DNA of 5,291 nucleotides. Source: Candidatus Altimarinota bacterium (GTDB taxonomy: Bacteria > Patescibacteriota > Gracilibacteria > BD1-5 > UBA2023). The notes beneath the pieces are model-generated. The model did no database searches and had not been told where the DNA came from. It saw nothing but the letters and a program-made list of their open reading frames with translations. Below are positions 1 through 5,291 of the stretch, one piece after another. The stretch spans positions 1 through 5,291 of the forward strand of contig CALREC010000065.1 of NCBI GenBank assembly GCA_943355085.1, given 5' to 3'. Position 1 is the first letter of the stretch; each line of letters opens with the position of its first letter. The translations under genes were made by a program, and so were the position numbers.

Positions 1-1
1 G

Positions 2-70
2 ATATCTAAGCACCGAAGAGAACGATCCTACGAGAAGCTGAAACTTGCCCCAACACTACCAGGATCATAA
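2..70 (+). CDS. possible 3' end of a gene cut by the window edge
   Basis: Frame 2 is open from the window edge to a TAA at 68-70. It encodes about 22 residues ending SYEKLKLAPTLPGS, a plausible charged C-terminus. The stretch is richer in GC than the DNA that follows. The TAA lies only 13 bases before the first copy of a 19-bp direct repeat, an order (gene end, then repeats) seen at the ends of insertion elements. A link to a transposase is inference from layout only; the residues themselves do not identify a family. The peptide is short enough to be chance. Confidence 0.25.
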   Translation: MSKHRRERSYEKLKLAPTLPGS

Positions 71-83
71 ATCCATATTTCGC

Positions 84-138
84 AACACGACATTTCTACT
101 TTAACTGCACCCCCGGGAAAACACGACATTTCTACTTT
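84..138. repeat. two exact 19-bp direct repeats, 36-bp period
   Basis: AACACGACATTTCTACTTT occurs at 84-102 and again, without mismatch, at 120-138. The two copies are separated by 17 bases that include a CCCCCGGG run. Identity stops at once on both sides of the 19 bp. Two copies with a GC-rich spacer do not make a CRISPR array. Multiple transposase-binding repeats at an insertion-element end are the best guess. Tandem regulator sites upstream of the helicase are the alternative. The repeat is certain; its function is not. Confidence 0.7.
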
Positions 139-252
139 TCTTTTGACAACAAAGTATACTTTTTTTCTTTTTTCTATGTATGACAATAATCTTTGCGAGC
201 TACTCTTGTTCGTGTGTTTTTTAGAACACTTCTACAGTTTTCTAAAAATCTT

Positions 253-280
253 TTGGTAAACTTCACTTTTTCTATATACT
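253..280 (+). promoter_or_regulatory. candidate sigma-70-type promoter for the helicase
   Basis: A TTGGTA hexamer (253-258) and a TATACT hexamer (275-280) are separated by 16 bases, matching the -35 and -10 consensus at 4/6 and 5/6 positions. A transcript would start near 287, giving a long leader before the ATG at 554. Such matches are common in AT-rich DNA, so this is only the best-spaced candidate in the leader. Confidence 0.35.
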
Positions 281-335
281 TGTTGCACTCGATTTTTAAA
301 TAAGAGGACAATATATTGTTCCTTCTCTCTTGGAC

Positions 336-357
336 TCTTTCGTACTTGCTCGAAAGA
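336..357 (+). promoter_or_regulatory. 7-bp hairpin in the helicase leader
   Basis: TCTTTCG (336-342) and CGAAAGA (351-357) are perfect complements around an 8-base loop. No T-run follows, so it is not an intrinsic terminator. If transcribed it would lie about 200 bases before the helicase start and could affect mRNA stability or translation. Function is unproven. Confidence 0.4.
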
Positions 358-553
358 AAAGTCCCCTTCCTTGCTTCTTCTCATTACTTTAAGAGAAACG
401 TACCGCGCGGATGGATTGTTCGCGTGTCATCCTTTTGAAATTATTCAAATCCCCCAGGAATCTTTCCAGGAAAAATGATACGTGGCTTGTAGAAGAAAGA
501 ATAACCTCTTTCGTAAAAGCTACGAGTTTTTATTATTTTTCTTTTTTTATACT

Positions 554-2332
554 ATGTTGTTTTCAGAACTTGGCCTCGATGAAAAAGTCCTTGCCGCACT
601 TACAAAAAATGGCTATACGGAGGCTACTAAAATCCAAGAAGAAGTTATTAAAGCAGCCATGGAGGGCAAGAGTATTATCGGACAGTCTCAGACTGGAACT
701 GGTAAGACCGCTGCTTTCGTTATACCACTTCTTCAGAAGCTCGATGCAAATATTAGAAAACCTCAGGTTATTGTTTTGGCACCAACACGAGAACTTGTTA
801 TGCAGATTCGTGAGGAATTTTATAAGCTCTCCTTTGGTACCTATCTTCGTTCTGTTGCAGTATACGGAGGATCAAATATACGATCTCAACGAGAAGCTCT
901 TGAGAGTGGACCGCAGATTGTAGTCGCAACAACTGGTCGTCTTATTGATCTTATAGAACGACGATTCATAGATCTTTCTAATGTTCAATACCTCGTTCTT
1001 GACGAAGTAGATCGAATGCTCGATATGGGATTTATAGATGATATTGATATGATATGGTCTCGTCTTGGAAATGTAAAACAATCCATGACATTTTCGGCAA
1101 CTATTCCACAAGAGGTAAATAATCTCCTTGCCAAATATGTTGGAACGGGATATGAATCCATCAAGGCAACAGAAAATCTGATGGTATCCAAGATTGACCA
1201 TGCTTTTATTGAGGTTCCGCATTTCGAGAAATATGAGATGCTCAAGAAATACATCGGCGATCATAAAGATGTGAAGATTGTGGTATTCTGCCGCATGAAA
1301 CATGAAACAGAGGATATTGCTGATATGCTCGAACGTGACGGATTTTCGACTGGATGTCTTCATGGCGATATGCAACAGAGAGACCGAACTCGTTCTCTCA
1401 AAAGATTCCAGGACGGATTTTGTAATGTCTTCATAACAACCGACGTTGCTGCTCGTGGACTCAATATGAAAGATATTATGCTCGTAGTCAACTACAATGT
1501 ACCAGAAGATCCAGAGGCATACATTCACCGAATTGGTCGTACCGGTCGTGCTGGTGCAGAAGGTAAGGCAATTATGTTTGTAACCAATGGAGAACGAAAT
1601 CTTCTCGGAAATATCGAACGACGAAATAAAATTACCCTCAAGCAGATCGATATTCATGGAGATGAAGTAGTGCGAATTAATCGTGGAAATAGCGGAGGAC
1701 AGGGTGGGCATCATCGTTCTGGAAGCCGTCGCAGTTTTGGTGGAGGTGGTCGATCAAGTGGAGGTTATCAAGGTGGTCGATCAAGTGGAGGTTATCAAGG
1801 TTGAGAACGTTCATCTTCTTCTGGAGGTTATCAAGGCGGCAATCGTGCTCAGGAATCAGGAGGTGATCGTCCTCGATATGGAAGTGACCGATCTACTGGG
1901 GGTTATCAATGAGGAGACCGTTCTGGCTGAGGTTACCAAGGAAATCGTCCTGCACATGGAACTGAACGTCCACGTTCTGGTAGTGGTTATCAATGAGGAG
2001 AAAGGTCGTCTGGTGGATACCAAGGATCAGATCGTTCTTCAAGTTCTTCTTCTTACGCTGGGAATCGTCCTCAGTCTGATAGACTTCGAAGCGGAGCAGA
2101 TACATTTGGTGGAGTTTTTAACTCTGCTACACTTCGAAATTCTGATCGTCCGAGTTATGGAAATGATCGTCCTCAGTCTGATCGTCCCAAGTTTGATGGT
2201 GAGCGCAAGGATAGAGGAAGTTATGATACTCACGGGGGAACCGGGAAACGAGCCTATGAAGCTCCTCGAAACCGAGATGACGCTGGTGGTCCAAAGAAAA
2301 CGTGGCCAAGCCGAGAGAACAAGGATATGTAA
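554..2332 (+). CDS. DEAD-box ATP-dependent RNA helicase with long Gly/Arg-rich tail
   Basis: This is a cytoplasmic ATP-dependent RNA helicase of 592 residues (TGA = Gly), likely for RNA unwinding, ribosome assembly or mRNA turnover. Both RecA-like lobes are complete: Q-motif Gln28; motif I SQTGTGKT (45-52); Ia PTREL (77-81); Ib TTGR (126-129, usually TPGR); II DEVD (150-153, usually DEAD); III SAT (181-183); V TTDVAARGLN (295-304); VI HRIGRTGRAG (325-334). From about residue 375 a low-complexity tail takes over, rich in Gly, Arg, Ser and Tyr, with GYQ repeats and later DRP/NRP repeats. Four in-frame TGAs (1802, 1910, 1928, 1994; residues 417, 453, 459, 481) lie in this tail at repeat glycines. 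With the standard code the protein would end at residue 416. The ATG at 554 is chosen because it gives the normal MLFSELGL family N-terminus; a GTG at 482 adds only an unlikely Phe-rich leader. No Shine-Dalgarno is visible, and a T-rich stretch precedes the start. The RhlE/DeaD subgroup cannot be assigned safely. Confidence 0.95.
1745..2026 (+). repeat. in-gene tandem repeats encoding GYQ units
   Basis: A 27-bp unit is repeated exactly at 1745-1771 and 1772-1798, encoding GGRSSGGYQ. Diverged units follow to about 2026, giving seven GYQ tripeptides at residues 398-491. In the third unit the second glycine codon is TGA (1802) instead of GGT. Later units have TGA directly after TATCAA at 1910 and 1994, and before GGT TAC CAA at 1928. 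The encoded tail resembles RGG/YG-type RNA-binding, intrinsically disordered tails. The exact DNA repeat suggests recent duplication or slippage. Confidence 0.9.
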
Positions 2333-2336
2333 TCTC

Positions 2337-2372
2337 AAAAATCCACACCAAAAACTTGGTGTGGATTTTTTT
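2337..2372. terminator. strong bidirectional intrinsic terminator
   Basis: ATCCACACCAA (2341-2351) pairs perfectly with TTGGTGTGGAT (2356-2366) around an AAAC loop. The stem extends through four more A-T pairs and ends in a T-run (2366-2372). A-runs on the left supply a T-run on the other strand. It starts 4 bases after the helicase TAA and sits 17 bases from the stop of the opposing small ORF, so it can serve both. Confidence 0.9.
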
Positions 2373-2388
2373 CTTCCATTGAGTTTGT

Positions 2389-2523
2389 TTAGTACTTCGA
2401 ATCTTCAAATCTGAAGTGATCTCCTGATTTAATCTTCTTTCGAAACTCTGGTGGAGCAAGAGACGCTTTTTCTATCTCTGCACAATATGTATTATACCAG
2501 CTACGGCTTTTTTTAAAATACAT
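2389..2523 (-). CDS. small unrecognised protein, 44 residues
   Basis: A minus-strand frame runs from ATG (2523-2521) to TAA (2391-2389). It encodes 44 residues that are basic and aromatic: MYFKKSRSWYNTYC near the start and SGDHFRFEDSKY at the end. There is no membrane segment or signal peptide. It fills an otherwise empty gap, converges on the helicase with a bidirectional terminator between them, and is divergent from ssb with 64 bases between starts, the same plan as the neighbouring pair. The frame stays open upstream of the ATG (with one TGA read as Gly), so a longer version with a non-ATG start is possible. I do not recognise the family. Evidence is reading-frame openness, composition and context. 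A chance ORF or gene remnant cannot be excluded. Confidence 0.45.
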   Translation of the reverse strand: MYFKKSRSWYNTYCAEIEKASLAPPEFRKKIKSGDHFRFEDSKY

Positions 2524-2551
2524 TTGCGAATATTTTCTTTTCTCGTATCAT
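2524..2551 (+). promoter_or_regulatory. candidate promoter for ssb
   Basis: TTGCGA (2524-2529) and TATCAT (2546-2551) are spaced by 16 bases in the gap between the divergent small ORF and ssb. A start near 2558 would give a leader of about 30 bases. Hexamer matches are 4/6 and 5/6. It abuts the ATG of the opposing small ORF. Confidence 0.4.
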
Positions 2552-2587
2552 GAGCCTCGTATCTTTATCTTTTTACCAATTCTTTTT

Positions 2588-3037
2588 ATGAATTCACTCA
2601 ACAAGGTACAACTTATAGGAAATCTTACAGCCGATCCAGAAATAAAAGAGACGCCAAATGGACAAAAAGTAGCTAACTTTTCCATCGCAACGAATCGAGT
2701 ATGGAAAGATGCATCCTGAATGAAACAAGAACAAGTAGAATTTCATAATATCGTTATCTGGGGATCTCTCGCAGGCATTGCTGAACAATATCTTACAAAA
2801 GGAAAAAAAGTATATCTTGAAGGACGTCTGCAAACTCGTAGTTGGGATGATCCAACTGGAGCGAAGCGTTATAAGACAGAGGTGGTCGCAGATAACCTCA
2901 TTATGCTTTCTGGCTGAAAGGGGGAATGAGGTGACTCATTTGTTCAAGAAGCCCCAGAAGATGTATCGCCTATAAAAACGAAAAAGGCGACTCCGAAAAT
3001 AGAAGAAGAAATCAATATAGAAGATATCCCGTTTTAA
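2588..3037 (+). CDS. ssb: single-stranded DNA-binding protein SSB
   Basis: SSB coats single-stranded DNA during replication, recombination and repair, and recruits partner proteins through its C-terminal tip. The 149-residue product (TGA = Gly) has the full OB-fold at about residues 1-108: [15 protein letters not shown] at the start, the ANFSIATNR strand, EFHNIVIWG, then [13 protein letters not shown] and the YKTEVVADN strand. A short Gly/Lys/Glu-rich linker follows and ends in the acidic tip INIEDIPF, close to the canonical DDDIPF. Three in-frame TGAs (2717, 2915, 2927; residues 44, 110, 114) fall at a turn and in the Gly-rich linker. Under the standard code the gene would appear broken at 2717. 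The ATG at 2588 gives the normal N-terminus; it has no Shine-Dalgarno and is preceded by TCTTTTT. Unlike many bacteria, no rpsF or rpsR flanks it. Confidence 0.96.
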
Positions 3038-3079
3038 TATAATTACCCCTCGATTACTCGAGGGGTAATTATATTAAAA
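3032..3079. terminator. perfect 22-bp inverted repeat between convergent stops
   Basis: Bases 3032-3053 and 3058-3079 are perfect reverse complements around a TTAC loop. The core is CCCCTCGA/TCGAGGGG with AT-rich outer arms. The left arm contains the ssb TAA (3035-3037) and the right arm the TAA of the opposing gene (3076-3074), so both mRNAs can form the same hairpin right after translation ends. There is no pure T-run after the GC core, only AATTATATT, so it may act as a weak bidirectional terminator or mainly protect the 3' ends. Confidence 0.8.
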
Positions 3080-3493
3080 CTCATTATTCCTGGTATCTAT
3101 ATGAAATATATAATAAATCCATTTTTGACCATTTGTCATACCAATGGTTCGAGATAATTCTCGTTTTATATCACCGATCATTTGTTTGTTGGTATCTATT
3201 CTCTTATATTCCTCAACCTCCTCATTGGTTACGAGTACTATTACTTCTTCTCCTGGATTTTTTTTGTTTTGTGATGTCTTCGCAATTTTGTCGAGAAAAG
3301 CATTTGTTTGGACATAGGCGAGTTGCTCCTTTTTTTTATTTATCGAATCTTCTACTTGTAAGTTTTCCATAGTAATATATGATAAATATGAATTTACTTG
3401 GAAGTCTTTATATTTATAAAGCACAACAAGATATACCTCATACACAATGAGAACTAGAATTCAAAAAAGAATGTACTGATATCGTTTTTTCAT
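3074..3493 (-). CDS. FtsB/DivIC-like single-pass membrane protein (septum formation initiator family)
   Basis: This is a 139-residue protein, probably part of the FtsB/FtsL/FtsQ-type divisome complex at the membrane. The N-terminus MKKRYQY is followed by one membrane segment (about 8-26, ILFGILVLIVYEVYLVVLY), where Gly11 is a TGA (3463-3461). Next come a polar helical stretch with coiled-coil character (about 43-62) and a block at 64-88, NAFLDKIAKTSQNKKNPGEEVIVLV. Its pattern of asparagine, helix and PGE before a hydrophobic strand matches the FtsB/DivIC layout. A charged extension (89-139) makes it longer than typical FtsB. With the standard code the membrane segment would be lost and the gene would seem to start at 3445. 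The ATG at 3493 is chosen because it restores the anchor. The family call rests on pattern only; another small anchored coiled-coil protein is the alternative. Confidence 0.6.
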
Positions 3494-3500
3494 AGGAAAG

Positions 3501-3530
3501 TTTGTATTTTCTAGATTTTTCGCATACAAT
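3501..3530. promoter_or_regulatory. overlapping divergent promoter pair
   Basis: On the + strand TTGTAT (3502-3507) and TACAAT (3525-3530) are 17 bases apart and face the FecR gene, with a start near 3537. On the - strand TTGTAT (3529-3524) and TACAAA (3506-3501), also 17 apart, face the FtsB-like gene. TTGTAT/ATACAA form an inverted repeat, so each box would serve as -35 on one strand and -10 on the other. The -10 boxes match well; the -35 boxes match only 3/6. Confidence 0.4.
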
Positions 3531-3559
3531 ACACAAAAATATTTTTTTTCATAATTTTT

Positions 3560-4903
3560 ATGCAAAATTCGAGCGAAACATCCAGATGATTTTTTAAAAA
3601 TCATATTATTGCTATTATCATCTGGGGCCTTGCCATCCTTATCGGTATACTCCTATTCTCCGATTTTTCTCGGGGTGCTACTATTCTCACCGAAAAGATA
3701 GATCCTTATGTGCTTTCCACAAAAGGCAAAACCCTTATCATACGAGATAAACAGCTACTCACGGTCGATGAAAATACCCAAACATCTATATCAGTAGGCG
3801 ATAAAATCAAGACCCTTGAGTCCACGGCAACTATTTTCTGGCCAGATGGAAGTATAACTCGGCTGGGCGAAAAATCTTCGATTGTGATCCATGAAATGCG
3901 AGCAAATTCTGCCAACACAGGTATACAGATCGATTTCAGTCTGGAGCAGGGGAAAAGCTGGTCCAATGTGGTAAAGTATATGTTTGGAGAATCTTATTTT
4001 CATGAACGATTTAACAATGATACCTCTCTGGCAGCAGTTCGTGGAACCGTATTTGAAGTAAATATTGATCGCAAATATATTCATACTATCGATCATGCAG
4101 TGTCGGTTCAAGACATAGGAAATAGTACTGGAAGTATTTTTATCGTAGCTGGTTGAGTGTTTGACACAGAAACAAGAAAAGCAATGGTACGAGACAAGAT
4201 CGATGAGGTTTGGAATAAAGCAAATACCAATGCGGATTTCATGTACCTAAATGAGAGGATGGAGAACCTCAATAAAGCAATTCTGGAAACTGTTGGACAA
4301 AAAAATTATCTTCATATATTTCTCGAAAAGATAGGCATAAAAAGAGAAACTCTCTCTCTCGAGTGACTTATAACTGGAGATCCAGCAAAATGGAAACAGT
4401 TTGAGACTGCTATGAAAGCATGAGATAACAAACAAGAGCTTCTAGATATATACCAACAGTTTTACGGTCTACGGAACACACAAACGCTTCTCGACACCAA
4501 GATGAAACTTCGCGATATGATCATAGAAACTGCTCCGGCAGAGCAAAAACAGGTTTTTCTTACAGATTTTGCCCGATCTACCCTCTATGATTCATGGAAT
4601 ACATGAAGTATATCACCACAAACACTCGAACAATTAAAAAATAAACTTGGAGAATATATACAAAAATGAGCCGATAAGCAACTCATAGAAAGTTTGCAAA
4701 ATGCAAATTCTAGTACGTATTTAAAAAACCTCAATGATACTCTTGAGAATATTAAAACAAAAACCATTGAAACACTGGGCAAGACAAACCTCCTTGAGGA
4801 AGCAAAAAAAGAGATAAATATTGAGAATATTGAGAAGATAAATAATGCAGCCGAGGCGATTAAAGAGAATATAGCAGATGGAATTAAAAAGTTTATTCAG
4901 TAA
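3560..4903 (+). CDS. membrane-anchored FecR-domain protein with helical C-terminal region
   Basis: The product has 447 residues with TGA = Gly. A short cytoplasmic N-terminus leads into one membrane helix (about 14-33). The FecR domain follows at about 78-172: GDKIKTLESTATIFWPDGSITRLGE, then the hallmark SLAAVRGTVFEV at 156-167. FecR domains are extracytoplasmic modules best known from anti-sigma signalling. No sigma factor or TonB receptor gene lies here, so the partner is more likely the CHASE2 gene 17 bases downstream. Residues about 200-447 match no family I recognise. They look mostly helical, and 375-447 is rich in Glu, Lys, Asn and Leu with coiled-coil character. Six in-frame TGAs lie at 3587, 4154, 4364, 4421, 4604 and 4667 (residues 10, 199, 269, 288, 349, 370); the standard code would shatter the gene. 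The ATG at 3560 gives the membrane anchor, lacks a Shine-Dalgarno and follows ATTTTT. Confidence 0.85.
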
Positions 4904-4921
4904 TCAGGAATACTTCTTCAT

Positions 4922-5291
4922 ATGAACTTCAAAAAAATCATATATGATAAAAAAATAATCTCCTCAATCTTATCTATCTCAATTCTCATGATTGTATTGA
5001 TTCTGAGTACTAACTCTATGAGTTGAGAGTTTATAGAACAAGGGAATCTCTGAATCAAAAATATCTTATTTAAAAAATATAGTGCCAACGATATTGCAAG
5101 TGATAAGATCACAGTTGTCACTATAGATAATGCTACCTTGGCAGACAAAAATAATAATTCTCCAAATGGTGGTGGTCTTGGCAGATTTCAAAACTTCAAA
5201 AGAGCGTACTATGCAAAAGTAATCGATAACCTCAAAAAAGATGGTGCTGCGGTAGTTGGTATAGATGTATTGTTTTCTGAGAAATCAGAAG
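4922..5291 (+). CDS. CHASE2-domain sensor protein, N-terminal part
   Basis: The gene runs off the right edge; 123 residues are visible. A basic N-terminus and one membrane helix (about 11-29) precede an extracytoplasmic region. The CHASE2 signature begins at about residue 61: DKITVVTIDNATLAD, then FKRAYYAKVIDNLKKDGAA and VVGIDVLFSE (111-120). CHASE2 is a sensory domain placed before three C-terminal membrane helices and cytoplasmic outputs such as adenylate cyclase, histidine kinase or Ser/Thr kinase; which output follows here is not visible. In-frame TGAs at 5024 and 5051 give Gly35 and Gly44. The ATG lies 17 bases after the FecR gene stop, so the two are probably one operon. A weak AGGA (4906-4909) is 12 bases upstream. 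CHASE2 genes next to FecR-domain genes are known in other bacteria. Confidence 0.85.

Larger units (their letters stand above)
141..553 (+). other. gene-poor, pyrimidine-rich leader before the helicase
   Basis: This stretch of about 410 bases holds no convincing gene on either strand. The + strand is strongly T/C-rich, especially 141-400. It contains two perfect 12-bp palindromes: AAAGTATACTTT at 151-162 and ACAATATATTGT at 308-319. It also has a 7-bp hairpin at 336-357, a CCGCGCGG palindrome at 403-410, and a candidate promoter at 253-280. If that promoter is used, the helicase mRNA would carry a leader of about 265 bases. Long leaders are known for cold-induced DEAD-box helicase mRNAs such as E. 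coli deaD; applying this here is inference. A 50-codon minus-strand reading frame (232-384) is possible but doubtful. Confidence 0.5.

Noticed and set aside
84..138. Start of a CRISPR array
   Set aside because: Only two 19-bp copies with a 17-bp spacer, and no third unit where the period predicts one.
143..160. Perfect TTGACA followed by TATACT as a promoter
   Set aside because: Only 6 bases separate the hexamers, and no -10 lies about 17 bases after the TTGACA. TATACT is instead part of a 12-bp palindrome.
482..553. GTG start at 482 adding 24 residues to the helicase
   Set aside because: The extension is a Phe-rich stretch from T-rich leader DNA; the ATG at 554 matches the normal family N-terminus.
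411..923. Plus-strand frame starting ATG at 411
   Set aside because: It overlaps the first 370 bases of the helicase in another frame and has no protein-like pattern.
872..1714. Long minus-strand open frame across the helicase
   Set aside because: It is antisense to an unambiguous helicase with all motifs; its translation is Ser/Ile/Cys-rich and unlike any protein.
1683..2414. Plus-strand open frame rich in Val, Leu, Glu and Ile over the helicase tail
   Set aside because: It is the +1 shadow of the Gly/Arg repeats. The helicase frame with TGA = Gly keeps the repeat units intact to a TAA followed by a terminator.
1802..4669. Frameshifts or pseudogenes in the helicase, ssb and FecR genes
   Set aside because: Every apparent break is an in-frame TGA with the correct reading frame and conserved sequence on both sides; reading TGA as Gly restores full-length proteins.
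4918..5148. Minus-strand hydrophobic frame near the right end
   Set aside because: It is antisense to the CHASE2 gene, whose membrane helix and CHASE2 motifs are clear on the plus strand.

Overview
The window reads cleanly only if TGA is translated as glycine (genetic code 25). This points to the Candidate Phyla Radiation, Gracilibacteria (BD1-5) or the related Absconditabacteria (SR1). Sixteen in-frame TGA codons fall inside five genes. In the helicase tail one of them replaces a GGT codon inside a near-perfect repeat, so the window itself shows TGA = Gly rather than Trp. With the standard code most of these genes would look frameshifted or split. CGA is still arginine here, since it encodes the invariant Arg of two helicase motifs. 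The DNA is AT-rich, intergenic gaps are short, and most starts lack a Shine-Dalgarno sequence.

Layout. Bases 1-140 are richer in GC than what follows. They hold a possible 3' end of a gene and two exact copies of a 19-bp repeat, an arrangement like the end of an insertion element. Bases 141-553 are a pyrimidine-rich leader with a candidate promoter, a 7-bp hairpin and two short palindromes, and no convincing gene. A DEAD-box RNA helicase (554-2332, +) follows, with a long Gly/Arg/Ser/Tyr-rich tail, and ends at a strong bidirectional terminator. Facing it is a short unrecognised ORF (2389-2523, -).

Next come ssb (2588-3037, +) and, convergent with it, an FtsB/DivIC-like one-pass membrane protein (3074-3493, -). 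The stop codons of these two genes lie in opposite arms of one perfect 22-bp inverted repeat. A 66-bp divergent promoter region leads to a membrane-anchored FecR-domain protein (3560-4903, +). Seventeen bases further on begins a CHASE2-domain protein (4922 to beyond the window edge, +).

Together, the left half handles RNA remodelling and single-stranded DNA. The centre holds a likely division protein. The right end looks like a two-gene envelope-sensing operon (FecR plus CHASE2) whose output domain is cut off by the window edge. The strand alternates gene by gene (+ - + - + +), with convergent pairs sharing terminators and divergent pairs sharing promoter regions of about 65 bp.
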